Part shown: positions 7,710-16,227 of the stretch, in pieces
Numbering within the stretch: the first letter of the stretch is position 1
Layout of the letters: the number at the start of each line of letters is the position of its first letter
Assembly (NCBI RefSeq): GCF_003123685.1
Contig: NZ_QCYJ01000103.1
Location: forward strand, 620,001-684,000
DNA length: 64,000 nucleotides
Source of the DNA: Nocardia aurea
GTDB taxonomy: Bacteria; Actinomycetota; Actinomycetes; Mycobacteriales; Mycobacteriaceae
Direction: 5' to 3'
Made by a program: the position numbers and the translations under genes
The notes under the pieces: generated by a model
The model's database searches: none
Seen by the model: only the letters and a program-made list of their open reading frames with translations
What the model was told of the DNA's origin: nothing

Positions 7710-9044
7710 TTACGACGCCTCGTGTCCGATGCCCTCGCTCGCGGCGAAACTCGATTCCTCGGGGCTGACGAGTCCGAGGCGGGTCAACGGCCGCGGCACC
7801 ACGGTATTGGTCAGGTAGGTCAGCGTGATCGCCCAGCGATTGACTCCGCGCGGCACCGCGTAGGTGTGGTATGCCCTGGTCACCGCCTTGGCGGCCAGGC
7901 CGGACAGGCGAATGCCGAGCGGATTGGCGACCGCGAATCCGGGGCCGAGATCGACGACGAGTCCCATGTCCCGATGTTTGTACGGTTTCGACGTGCCGAG
8001 CCCGAGCCCGGCGGCGACATTGCGCGCCAAGGCCTTGCCCTGACGGATCGCGTGCTGGGCGGTCGGCGGCGTGATCGCCTTCCCGTTCTTCGTCAGGTCG
8101 GGCACCGCGGCGGCATCGCCACCGGCGAACACCTCGGGGAAGCCGGGAACCCGCAGGTCCGCGTCCACCACGAGACGCCCGCGTTCCAGCGGCAGGCCGA
8201 GAGAACTCAGCAGCGGCGCGCCGGTCACCCCGGTCACCCAGGCGACGGTGTGGGTCGACACCTTCGTGCCGTCGGTGAGCACCACGTGATCGGCGGCCAC
8301 CGACCGCAGCGAGGTCTGCAACCGGATCTCGATACCGCGGGCGCGCAGCACTTCGAGCACCTTGTCGCCCAGCCGTGTGCCCACCTCCGGCATCACCCGT
8401 TCCGCGGTGTCCAACAGCAGGAAGCGCACCTGCGCGCGTTCGAGACCGCGTCGGTCGGCGTAGGCGTCGGCGAGGGCGCGCAGTTGGGCGATCAATTCGG
8501 TGCCCGCGTAGGACGCGCCGACCACCACGACAGTGCGGCGTGCCTGTCGCACCCGCGGATCGTCGTCGTGTTCGGCCGCCTCCAGTTGATGGAGTAGTTG
8601 CTCGCGCAGGTAGAGGGCCTCGGCGACGGTTTTCAGGCCGCGGGCGTGTTCGTGCAGCCCCGGCACGTCGAACAGCCGGGTCACCGAACCGGGGGTGAGG
8701 ACGAGCCGGTCCCAGCCGATCTCGCGCGGCGGGTGATGTTCGCCGCGCACGGTGATGGTCCGGCCGAGCAGATCCACCGATTCCACCTGGGCCACCACCA
8801 GCCTGACCTTCGGCAGCGCGTCGGCCAGCGGCACCGTGACGAACCTGGGGTCGATCAGACCGCCGGCGACATCGGGCAGCAGCGGGGTGTAGAGCATGTA
8901 GTCGTGCGGGTCGACCAGCACGATCTCGATATCCCGTCCGGCGCGGGCGAATGTCTTGCACAGCCGCCGCGCGCAGGTGAAACCGGCGAAACCACCGCCG
9001 ACGATCACCACCCGCACGGCCTGTCCGGTCGCGTCCTCCGTCAC
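7710..9044 (-). CDS. Type II NADH dehydrogenase-like flavoprotein
   Basis: A 444-aa FAD/NAD(P)-binding oxidoreductase of the NDH-2 type, which passes electrons from NADH to quinone without pumping protons. The first dinucleotide fold holds FAD (VVIVGGGFAGF, residues 12-22), the second holds NAD(P)H (VVVVGASYAGTE near 172), and FAGGDAAAV near 310 is the conserved flavin-contact motif. The C-terminal part (about 385-425) contains amphipathic segments expected to anchor it to the membrane. The ATG start gives MTEDATGQAVRVVIVGG. It is probably not the main Ndh but one of several paralogues common in this group; assignment to quinone reduction is by family. Confidence 0.85.
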   Translation of the reverse strand: MTEDATGQAVRVVIVGGGFAGFTCARRLCKTFARAGRDIEIVLVDPHDYMLYTPLLPDVAGGLIDPRFVTVPLADALPKVRLVVAQVESVDLLGRTITVRGEHHPPREIGWDRLVLTPGSVTRLFDVPGLHEHARGLKTVAEALYLREQLLHQLEAAEHDDDPRVRQARRTVVVVGASYAGTELIAQLRALADAYADRRGLERAQVRFLLLDTAERVMPEVGTRLGDKVLEVLRARGIEIRLQTSLRSVAADHVVLTDGTKVSTHTVAWVTGVTGAPLLSSLGLPLERGRLVVDADLRVPGFPEVFAGGDAAAVPDLTKNGKAITPPTAQHAIRQGKALARNVAAGLGLGTSKPYKHRDMGLVVDLGPGFAVANPLGIRLSGLAAKAVTRAYHTYAVPRGVNRWAITLTYLTNTVVPRPLTRLGLVSPEESSFAASEGIGHEAS

Positions 9045-9136
9045 CGTCGTCTCCCATCGGTCGTTCGGTAGGCGATTCCCGGCTCACCGGATGTGAAACA
9101 GCAGCGCGATGAACGACACTGCCCGGAGCCGGGCGA

Positions 9137-10579
9137 CTACCGGGCGTGCTCGGCGGCGATCTCGGTGATCTTCTGCTTGGCCGCGTCCGCCTCGTGCTTC
9201 TCGTTCGCATACAGCAGACCGAAGGTGAAACCGTTCTCGTCCGGTGCCGTGCTCGCGACAGTCGCGGTGCGCCAGAGGAATTCGGCCGAGACCACGCCGT
9301 CGTTGTGATCACCGAGCACTCGCTGCACCTTCTTGTAGTACGCGACATTCGCCTTCGCGCGTTGTGCCCGGCGGACCGGGCCGTGGAGTTCGGCGGCGTA
9401 GCGGGCCCGTTTGGCGGCCTTGCGCGCGCGATGCAGTGACTCGTCGCGCTGATCGTCGATCGCGCTCGCCAGGCGTTTGTCGGCTTTGCGCGCCGCCCTG
9501 TGTGCTCGCCGCAGGAGATCGCGTCCGCGGATACGGTCGGCGAACGGCGGGGTCGACTTCCACGCGTGCAGCGTGGCGAGCAGGTCCAGATAGCGTCGCG
9601 AGTTCATGGCCTCGGCGAGTTCCGCACGCCGCACGACCTGTCTGCCGAGCAGTTCGGATTCGATCCGTGCCGCCACCGGGCCGAGCACCAGCTCGGGTTC
9701 CAGTGCCGCGACCTCGCCGCCGAGACGACGCCGCTGCACCTGGCAGTCGCGCACCTCGCCGAGCAGGCCCGCGTACCACTTCACCTCGTCCTCGATCGCG
9801 CCGATCGCGGCGTCGTCGAGCAGGCCGCCGAAAACGCGCAGGGTACTGCGCAGCCGCCGACACGCCACGCGGGTGTCGTGGATCGGGTCGCGTCCCCGGC
9901 GCAATTCGATATCGCCCGCGATGATCATGTCGATCTGGGCGGTCAGATAGTCGCCGATCGCGCGTTCGGCCGTCGACTCGGCGGTCGGCCTGCCCGGGCG
10001 ACCCGGCAGCACCCGCGACAGCTTCGACGGATACTCCGAGGCGCGGGCCCCCGCCCGCGCGAGTGTGTCGACCAACGCCGCCGGAACCCGCTCGGTCCGC
10101 GGCCCCAATTCGATCTCGACCTCGCGCCAGGCGAAGGTGTCCGCCGAACCGTCGGACGGTGTCGCCTCCACCGTGTCGTCGGCGACTTCGGCGATCAGCT
10201 CACCGCCCGCATCGAGTACGCGGTGGCGGTCGCGCAGGGTGTAGATGGTCGTCACCGCGTGCAGCGGCTTCCCCAGACTCACGCCACGGACGACATCACC
10301 GAGTTCGCTCGGCAATTCCTCCGAGACCGCCGCGCCCAATTCGACCCGTCCGCGCGCATGCGGGATCTTGAGTTGCCATCCCGACTCGTCGTCGCCTTCG
10401 CGCCGCCGCAATGTCACATTGTCGGCGAGCAGATCGAGCTCATCGGTGTCGTAATAGGTACTCGTCAGCTGGACGGACGTCTTCTCGACCCGGCCCTGCG
10501 GGACGAGCTCCTCCAGCGCGGGGAGAGCGAAGTCGCGATCGACCTCCCATTTGCTCTCACGCTCCAATTCTTCCTTCAT
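9137..10579 (-). CDS. CYTH and CHAD domain protein
   Basis: A 480-aa two-domain protein. Residues 5-200 form a CYTH triphosphate-tunnel domain: the ExExK signature is Glu6-Glu8-Lys10, followed by the usual charged strands (STYYDTDELDL, VTLRRREGDDESGWQLKIP). Residues about 215-470 form the helical CHAD domain, rich in conserved histidines and arginines (DPIHDTRVACRRLRSTLRVF, SLHRARKAAKRARYAAEL). CHAD domains bind inorganic polyphosphate, and CYTH proteins include triphosphatases and adenylate cyclases, so a role in polyphosphate binding or hydrolysis is likely. Only 52 nt separate it from mraY upstream on the same strand. Confidence 0.93.
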   Translation of the reverse strand: MKEELERESKWEVDRDFALPALEELVPQGRVEKTSVQLTSTYYDTDELDLLADNVTLRRREGDDESGWQLKIPHARGRVELGAAVSEELPSELGDVVRGVSLGKPLHAVTTIYTLRDRHRVLDAGGELIAEVADDTVEATPSDGSADTFAWREVEIELGPRTERVPAALVDTLARAGARASEYPSKLSRVLPGRPGRPTAESTAERAIGDYLTAQIDMIIAGDIELRRGRDPIHDTRVACRRLRSTLRVFGGLLDDAAIGAIEDEVKWYAGLLGEVRDCQVQRRRLGGEVAALEPELVLGPVAARIESELLGRQVVRRAELAEAMNSRRYLDLLATLHAWKSTPPFADRIRGRDLLRRAHRAARKADKRLASAIDDQRDESLHRARKAAKRARYAAELHGPVRRAQRAKANVAYYKKVQRVLGDHNDGVVSAEFLWRTATVASTAPDENGFTFGLLYANEKHEADAAKQKITEIAAEHAR

Positions 10580-10631
10580 CCATACGGCCTTCCCCGAACG
10601 GGACGACCGAAACGGGCGCCGACTTCCGATA

Positions 10632-11708
10632 TCAGCCGACGTCGGACAGGTACTGGTTGTAGAAGAGGCCGAGGCCGAGGGCCGCCGAAATTCCGGAGAG
10701 CAGCCAGAAGCGAATGATCACCGTGGATTCCTTCCAGCCGCTCAGTTCGAAATGGTGGTGGAACGGCGCCATCTTGAAAACTCGATTGCCGGTGGTGCGG
10801 AACATCGCGATCTGAATCATCACCGACATGATCTCGGCGACGAACAACGCGCCGACCAGGGTGGTCAGCAGTTCGGTGCGGGTGGTGATCGACAGACCCG
10901 CGAGCAATCCGCCCAGGGCCAGCGATCCGGTGTCGCCCATGAAGATTTTCGCGGGCGCGGCATTCCACCACAGGAAACCCGCGCACGCGGCCGCGCCCGC
11001 CGCGCAGACGACACCGAGGTCGAGCGGGTCGCGCACGGTGTAGCAGCCGACATCGGGGGTGCGCGAGCACGCGTTGGTGTACTGCCAGAACGTGATGATC
11101 ATGTACGCGCCCAGGGTCATTCCCATGGAACCCGCGGCCAGCCCGTCCAGCCCGTCGGTGATATTGACCGCGTTGGACCACGCGACCACGAGGAAACAGA
11201 CCAGGATCAGGAACAGCGACGGCGGAAGTAGAACGGTGGCGATGTCACGGACATCGGACAGATGCCTGCTCCCCGGGGTCGCCCCGGTCGCGTCCGGAAA
11301 GCGCAGTGCGAGAACACCGAAGATCACGGCGGCGGAGATCTGTCCCACGTATTTGCCGGTCGCCGTCAATCCCAGATTGCGTTGTCTGCGCAATTTGATG
11401 AAATCGTCGAGGAATCCGACGAAGCCCAGTGCCGTGGCCAAACTCAGCACCAATAGTCCCGATGCCGACGGTCCGGTGGATTCACCGCCCATCTCGATGA
11501 GATGCGATCCCAGATAGCCGACCCAGATCCCGATGACGATCGCGATACCGCCCATCGTCGGCGTACCGCGTTTGCCCTGGTGACTCTGCGGGCCCTCGAC
11601 CCGGATCTCCTGCCCCAGCGCGCGGCGCGCGAATATCTGGATCAGCAACGGCGTCAACGTGATCGACACCGCGAGCGCGATCAACGCCGAGAACAAGATC
11701 TGCCTCAT
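10632..11708 (-). CDS. mraY: MraY, isolated from the dcw cluster
   Basis: Phospho-N-acetylmuramoyl-pentapeptide transferase, 358 aa, the integral membrane enzyme that moves phospho-MurNAc-pentapeptide onto undecaprenyl phosphate to make lipid I. Family motifs are intact: SHQGKRGTPTMGG, the catalytic FLDDFIK, NAVNITDGLDGLAAG, GDTGSLALGG and PFHHHFELSGWKES. About ten membrane helices. The ATG at 11708 (MRQILFSALIALAV) matches the mycobacterial MraY N-terminus; a longer frame from 11750 adds 14 unrelated residues. Its neighbours here are a CYTH-CHAD protein and galM, not murF and murD, so it is either a relocated single copy or a second MraY. Confidence 0.93.
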   Translation of the reverse strand: MRQILFSALIALAVSITLTPLLIQIFARRALGQEIRVEGPQSHQGKRGTPTMGGIAIVIGIWVGYLGSHLIEMGGESTGPSASGLLVLSLATALGFVGFLDDFIKLRRQRNLGLTATGKYVGQISAAVIFGVLALRFPDATGATPGSRHLSDVRDIATVLLPPSLFLILVCFLVVAWSNAVNITDGLDGLAAGSMGMTLGAYMIITFWQYTNACSRTPDVGCYTVRDPLDLGVVCAAGAAACAGFLWWNAAPAKIFMGDTGSLALGGLLAGLSITTRTELLTTLVGALFVAEIMSVMIQIAMFRTTGNRVFKMAPFHHHFELSGWKESTVIIRFWLLSGISAALGLGLFYNQYLSDVG

Positions 11709-12035
11709 CCACACCCTCACTACCGCCGAAATCCTCGGCCGCGACCCCACGGGTCGACCGCCCGTCAGACCATAACCAGCCGACGGGTTTCCGGCACGCC
11801 CTGCGCGAGATCGCCCGACCTCCGCGCCCCGACCATCGGGCTACCCGCCGGTCGGACGGACCGCTGGGATCGTCGCGCCGAGGCAGGCGTATGCCGCGAC
11901 GATTCAGACCGGCGTGACAGGAAGGTACGAGGATCGGGAACTTCCCGCGGACGCGCTCGGCGAGGTGGAGCGGCTGTTCGAGCTGCGATCACTGGGGAGT
12001 TCCGTCGGATCGAAGAGAGCCGCACCCGAGGGGGA
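11709..12035. other. Intergenic region upstream of mraY
   Basis: About 330 bases between the galM stop and the mraY start. A minus-strand frame spans most of it (11765-12025), but its product is Arg/Ser/Pro-rich with no family resemblance, so I treat it as non-coding. It should hold the mraY promoter. I see no operator or hairpin that stands out. Confidence 0.4.
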
Positions 12036-12962
12036 TCAGCGGGCAGGTGTGTAGCGGATACCCCAGGTCCGTTCGGTCGACTCGCCCGGTGACAGCCAGT
12101 GCAGACCGCGACCGGAGTTGAGTGCGTCCGGCGGTGCGGACATCGGTTCGATCGCCACGGCGAGGCCGATACCGTCGGGGCGCGGGAAGTTGCGCGGGGT
12201 GAACACCTGGAGGTGACCCCATCGGTCGTCCTGTATCAGGTCGACGGTGGCACCGTCGGGTGCGGTGAGCCGGGCGGCGACACCCTCGCGGGGGACGACC
12301 TCGCCGAAGGCGGTGTCCAGATCGAGGTCCCCGACCCGGACACCCGCGCGCAGATCGTTGCCGGTTCCGTCCACGGGACGCTCGCCGACCGGGTTCTTGC
12401 GGTCGTCTGCCTCGAACCAGGTGCCCGCGTGCGCGGTGAGCACGAGATCCTCGATCGGGGTATCGCCCACGCGCAGGTACGGGTGCGCGCCGACGGCCCA
12501 CGGCGCGCGACGATCACCGTGGTTGACCACGCCGTGCGTCACGGTGAGTCCGTCGGGGCGCAGCTCGTACCGGACGCGGGTGTCCAGCAGGAACGGCCAC
12601 CCGTGCTGCGGCGGGATCAGCGCGCCCAGGGTGACGGCTTCCTCGGAACGGTCGAGCACCGTGTACTCGGTGTTGCGCAACAGACCGTGGATCGCGTTGG
12701 CGCGGGCCGGTTCGGTGATGTCGAGCCGCTGTTCGACGCCGTCCAGGGTCCAGCGGGCGTCGCGGACCCGGTTCGCCCACGGCACCAGGACGATGCCGCA
12801 GCCCAGCGGCGGTGGCGCGTCCGCCGACACCGGTTCGGTCACCGCGACCCCGGCGACGGTCAGCGAGCGCAGCACCGCGGCGACCGTGCCGATCTCGGCG
12901 CGGGCGCCGTGCGCCTCGAGCGAGATCGTTCGGCCGGTAGCGGTGGGAACCGATTCGAGCAC
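12036..12962 (-). CDS. galM: Aldose 1-epimerase (galactose mutarotase)
   Basis: A 308-aa aldose 1-epimerase that interconverts alpha and beta anomers of galactose, the entry step of the Leloir pathway. Typical elements are NRVRDARW near 64-71 (substrate-contacting Asn-Arg), NAIHGLLRN near 89-97 with the catalytic acid His, GAHPYLRVG near 158-166 with the second conserved His, and a late Glu in VAIEPMSAPPDALNSG. It is divergent from galT with only 14 nt between the two start codons, so the two transcripts must share a very compact or leaderless promoter region. Context (galT, galK) supports galactose as substrate. Confidence 0.92.
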   Translation of the reverse strand: MLESVPTATGRTISLEAHGARAEIGTVAAVLRSLTVAGVAVTEPVSADAPPPLGCGIVLVPWANRVRDARWTLDGVEQRLDITEPARANAIHGLLRNTEYTVLDRSEEAVTLGALIPPQHGWPFLLDTRVRYELRPDGLTVTHGVVNHGDRRAPWAVGAHPYLRVGDTPIEDLVLTAHAGTWFEADDRKNPVGERPVDGTGNDLRAGVRVGDLDLDTAFGEVVPREGVAARLTAPDGATVDLIQDDRWGHLQVFTPRNFPRPDGIGLAVAIEPMSAPPDALNSGRGLHWLSPGESTERTWGIRYTPAR

Positions 12963-12976
12963 GTCGCGAGCCTACG

Positions 12977-14125
12977 GTGCGCATCGGTGGTTATCGTGGG
13001 GCGGTGCCCTCCGAAATCGTCAAGCGCGCGGCGAAGCTCGCGGACGGCCGCGACCTCTTCTACTACGACGACGCGGATACCGTGCTCGGCCCGCGACGCC
13101 GGATCGACGCCAGGCGCCTCGGCCCGCGTCCCGGCACCGCGGTGATGCGCCAGGACGTGCTCACCGGGGAGTGGATCTCCATCGCCGCCGCCAGGCAGAA
13201 CCGGGTCGTCCTCCCGCCCTCGGATCGCGACCCGCTCGCGCCGCAGACGCCGGAGAATCCGTCGGAGGTGCCCGATATCTACGATGTCGCGGTCTTCGAG
13301 AACCGTTCGCCGTCGTTCGGGCCCGCGCTGGCGTCGCAGGTCACCGGGGAGCCGCCCGCTCCGTCCGGACTCGACGACACGACCGCGCTCGGCATCGGTC
13401 GGGAGCGAATGGCCGTGGGGCGGTGCGAGGTGGTGTGTTTCAGCCCCGCGCAGCGCGGTTCCTTCGGCACGCTCGGCACCAGTCGCGCTCGCACGGTGAT
13501 AGAGGTGTGGGCCGACCGCACCGAGGAATTGTCCGCGTTGCCCGGCGTCGAGCAGGTGTTTCCGTTCGAGAACCGCGGTGAGGCGATCGGGGTGACGCTG
13601 CATCATCCGCACGGCCAGATCTACGCCTACCCCTATGTCACCCCGCGTACCGCGCGACTGCTCGACGCCGCCGCCGGGCTCGGTTCCGACCTGTTCGCGC
13701 GCGTTCTCGACTTCGAGCGCGACGGCGGACGCGTGGTGCTCGAGGGTGAGCATTGGACCGCTTTCGTGCCGTTCGCGGCCCGCTGGCCGATCGAGGTGCA
13801 TATGCTGCCGCACCGCCACGTCCCGGATTTCGCGGGTACCGACGAGGCCGAGCGCGCCGAACTCGCGACGCTGCTGCCGCGTCTGCTGCGCGGGGTGGAC
13901 GCGCTCTACGAGACGCCGACCCCCTACATCGCGGCCTGGCATCAGGCGCCGGTGCGGGTCGGGCGGGACGCGCTGCGTCTGCATCTGCAACTGACCTCGC
14001 CGAGGCGCGGCGCGGACAAACTCAAATATCCGGCGGGTTCGGAGGCGGCGATGGGCGCGTGGGTCGGCGATATCCCGCCCGAGGTCGCGGCGGAGAGCAT
14101 CCGGGCTGCGGTGGCCTCGGCGTGA
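12977..14125 (+). CDS. galT: Galactose-1-phosphate uridylyltransferase
   Basis: A GalT of 382 aa that exchanges UMP between UDP-glucose and galactose 1-phosphate. The catalytic HxHxQ appears as HHPHGQIYAYPY, with the uridylylated His second in HPH; a conserved C-terminal segment (ALRLHLQLTSPRRGADKLKY) also fits. I give the outermost GTG at 12977, but a second in-frame GTG at 13004 (VPSEIVKRAAKLADG) is equally plausible; neither has a classical ribosome site, so the message may be leaderless. The stop codon overlaps the GTG of a 24-codon mini-gene, which in turn overlaps galK, so the unit is translationally coupled. Confidence 0.93.
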   Translation: MRIGGYRGAVPSEIVKRAAKLADGRDLFYYDDADTVLGPRRRIDARRLGPRPGTAVMRQDVLTGEWISIAAARQNRVVLPPSDRDPLAPQTPENPSEVPDIYDVAVFENRSPSFGPALASQVTGEPPAPSGLDDTTALGIGRERMAVGRCEVVCFSPAQRGSFGTLGTSRARTVIEVWADRTEELSALPGVEQVFPFENRGEAIGVTLHHPHGQIYAYPYVTPRTARLLDAAAGLGSDLFARVLDFERDGGRVVLEGEHWTAFVPFAARWPIEVHMLPHRHVPDFAGTDEAERAELATLLPRLLRGVDALYETPTPYIAAWHQAPVRVGRDALRLHLQLTSPRRGADKLKYPAGSEAAMGAWVGDIPPEVAAESIRAAVASA

Positions 14126-14252
14126 GTGTGCACGAGTTGTTCGACGCGTCCACCGGCCGGACCGCACACGGCGTGGAGGCGGTGGTCTCGGCGTGAGCGA
14201 TGTGCGCGAACTGTTCGGCACACTCACCGGCCGGGTCGCCGACGGGGTGTGG
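14108..14252 (+). repeat. Tandem duplication of the galT/galK junction
   Basis: Two copies of about 71-74 bp lie head to tail: 14108-14178 and 14179-14252. Each begins with the galT 3' tail (18 of 19 bases identical, 71 bp apart), includes the stop/GTG overlap, and continues with the first 18-20 codons of galK, both with the same caccggccgg block. The first copy ends in frame with the second galT-like tail, creating the mini-gene at 14122. Confidence 0.8.
14122..14196 (+). pseudogene. 24-codon galK-start relic between galT and galK
   Basis: A GTG-initiated frame encoding VSVHELFDASTGRTAHGV plus EAVVSA. It overlaps the galT stop (GTGA) and its own stop overlaps the galK GTG (GTGA). The first 18 residues align with the galK N-terminus VSDVRELFGTLTGRVADGV, and the last residues EAVVSA resemble the galT end AAVASA. 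It is too short to fold into a kinase. It is best read as the by-product of a tandem duplication, kept in frame, and now perhaps acting as a translational bridge that hands ribosomes from galT to galK. Confidence 0.7.
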
Positions 14253-15353
14253 TCGGCTCCGGGCCGGGTCAACCTGATCGGTGAGCACACCGACTACAAC
14301 GAGGGTTTCGTGCTGCCGTTCGCGATCGATCGGCGCACCGTGGTCGCCGCGGGTCGGCGCGACGACGGTCTGGTGCGGGTGGCGAGTACCTTCGCCGCGG
14401 AACCGGTGCGGGTCGAGTTGACGGATCTGGCGCGCGTGCACGCGGAGGGGCGGTTGCGCGACTGGGCGGCCTATCCGCTGGGGGTGGTGTGGGCGTTGGG
14501 CGAATTCGGCGTCGATCTGTCCGGGGTGCCGGGTGTGGATCTCGTCATCGATTCGACCGTGCCGGTGGGAGCGGGCCTGTCCTCCTCGGCGGCGATCGAG
14601 AGCGCGGTGGCGCTGGCCCTGACGCAGCTGTGGGATCTGGACTTCTCCCGGGAGACGCTGGCGCGGGTGGGGCAGCGGGCGGAGAACGACGTGGTCGGCG
14701 CGCCGACCGGCATCATGGATCAGTCCGCTTCGCTGCTCGGCAGTGCCGATGCCGCGGTCTTCCTGGACTGCCGTTCCCTGGTGGCCGAGGTGGTGGCACT
14801 CGGTTTCGCGGAGGCGGGCCTAAAGGTGCTTGTGATCGACACCGGGGTCCGGCACGCGCACGCGACCGGCGGCTATCGGGACCGGCGGGCCGCCTGCGAG
14901 GCGGGCGCCGCCGCGCTCGGGGTGCCCGCGTTGCGTGATGTCGGCATCGACGACCTGAGCGGGGCGCGGGACCTGCTGGACGAGACGACGTTTCGGCGCG
15001 TGCGCCACGTCGTCACCGAGAATCAGCGGGTACTCGACACCGTGCGCACCCTGCGTACCGACGGCCCGGCCGCGATCGGGGCGCTCCTGGACGCCTCGCA
15101 CGTGTCGATGCGCGACGATTTCGAGATCTCGGTGCAGGAATTGGATGTCGCGGTGGAAGCCGCCACGTCGGCGGGGGCGATCGGGGCGCGGATGACCGGG
15201 GGCGGATTCGGAGGCGCCGCCATCGCGCTCGCCCCGGCCGACGCCGTGCCCGCGATCTCGGACGCCGTCGAAAAGGCGTTCGCGACAAGACGTCTGGCCA
15301 CCCCGACCCGGTTCACCGTGACACCGTCCGACGGTGCCCGCCGCGACGGCTGA
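14193..15353 (+). CDS. galK: Galactokinase
   Basis: A 386-aa GHMP-family kinase that phosphorylates galactose to galactose 1-phosphate. The galactokinase signature GRVNLIGEHTDYN is at 24-36, the ATP-binding loop VPVGAGLSSSAA near 125, and the third GHMP motif ARMTGGGFGGAAI near 335. The catalytic Asp is in PTGIMDQSAS. Length and order are normal for actinobacteria. The GTG start overlaps the stop of the 24-codon mini-gene. With galT, and galM divergent, three Leloir activities are present; no separate UDP-galactose 4-epimerase gene is adjacent. Confidence 0.96.
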   Translation: MSDVRELFGTLTGRVADGVWSAPGRVNLIGEHTDYNEGFVLPFAIDRRTVVAAGRRDDGLVRVASTFAAEPVRVELTDLARVHAEGRLRDWAAYPLGVVWALGEFGVDLSGVPGVDLVIDSTVPVGAGLSSSAAIESAVALALTQLWDLDFSRETLARVGQRAENDVVGAPTGIMDQSASLLGSADAAVFLDCRSLVAEVVALGFAEAGLKVLVIDTGVRHAHATGGYRDRRAACEAGAAALGVPALRDVGIDDLSGARDLLDETTFRRVRHVVTENQRVLDTVRTLRTDGPAAIGALLDASHVSMRDDFEISVQELDVAVEAATSAGAIGARMTGGGFGGAAIALAPADAVPAISDAVEKAFATRRLATPTRFTVTPSDGARRDG

Positions 15354-15431
15354 GGGCGAAACCGGTGATCGGTCCCGAGTTCCCACACCCGAGGTTCAGG
15401 CGCCTGGCTCGCCGGTCGGCGACGCCGGTAT

Positions 15432-15704
15432 TCACCGTTTCCGGCGCAGCGCGATCCACGTGAGCACGGCCGCCGATCCGGCGGCGATGGCGGCGATCGG
15501 CACGTGGTTCCTGCGTGCCGAGTCCTCCACGTGCTTGCCGATGGCGTCGAGCGGCTCGCGCACCGAGTCCTTCGAGAGCACCTGTTCGTTCCGATCGAAC
15601 GTCCCCGCCTCGACCACATGCGGGAACCGCGTCACCGTGTCGTCGCGGGAATCCGATGCGGGACCGGGTCGATCTTCCGATTCGCCGGGCATGTGATGTG
15701 CCAT
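15432..15704 (-). CDS. Small tail-anchored membrane protein, 90 aa
   Basis: Family not recognised. The first two thirds is hydrophilic and charged; residues 68-90 (VPIAAIAAGSAAVLTWIALR, then RKR) form one hydrophobic helix ending in a basic tail, so the protein is probably anchored by its C-terminus. The start codon is well supported by GAGGAGGTGAC a few bases upstream on the minus strand. It converges on galK. The composition resembles small DUF3618-like or ElaB-like membrane-tethered stress proteins, but that comparison is only suggestive. Confidence 0.65.
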   Translation of the reverse strand: MAHHMPGESEDRPGPASDSRDDTVTRFPHVVEAGTFDRNEQVLSKDSVREPLDAIGKHVEDSARRNHVPIAAIAAGSAAVLTWIALRRKR

Positions 15705-15800
15705 GGACCGTCACCTCCTCAGTCGCGCCTACCCGCTGGGTCCGGCGGCAAACGGCGTGGACGAATCGGCCGGATCGGCTGGTTCCCCGTCGAGTGCCCG

Positions 15801-16052
15801 CTAGGGGTAGTCGGTTTCGGTGTATCCGAGATCGGCCGGAGGTCGCGTGGGCGCCGTCGAGGGGTTTTCCTCGACGCCGGGGTTGTCCGCCCACATCGCG
15901 ATGGCGGCCGCCGCGCGGGAGACCTCATCGATCCGCGTCACACCCCGGGTGGTCGGGGCCGACGGGACGCCCTGTGCCGCACGCTTGGGGAGCGCGGGTC
16001 GTTGCCCGGACTCGTACGGCTGGTTGTCTTCAGGGCCTTGGATGTATTGCAT
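15801..16052 (-). CDS. Small hydrophilic protein, 83 aa
   Basis: Not recognised. The sequence is Pro/Gln/Asp-rich at both ends with one compact central segment (RIDEVSRAAAAIAMWADNPG). There is no signal peptide or membrane helix. A CCGAGG ribosome site precedes the ATG. It lies 96 nt upstream of the 90-aa membrane protein on the same strand, so the two may be co-transcribed. It is probably a real gene because the protein is not biased like shadow frames, but there is no functional clue. Confidence 0.5.
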   Translation of the reverse strand: MQYIQGPEDNQPYESGQRPALPKRAAQGVPSAPTTRGVTRIDEVSRAAAAIAMWADNPGVEENPSTAPTRPPADLGYTETDYP

Positions 16053-16227
16053 GGGCGCGACCTCGGTGTTCGGTGTGTGTCAAGGATGACGACCGGGTGT
16101 CGCACCAGGCCTGAGCCGGTCCGACACGCTCGCTCGCTTCCGTGGTGTGCCCCGCCACTCGGGTGGGAAAACATTCCGAGACCGGACGGCAACAAGCGGG
16201 TGTCGGTGACTACATATCACACTCTGT

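Noticed and set aside
6979..9348. Very long minus-strand open frame (about 790 codons) over the epsilon-like and NDH-2 genes
   Set aside because: Arg/Pro-rich, no family resemblance; it is a shadow of the real NDH-2 gene in another frame.
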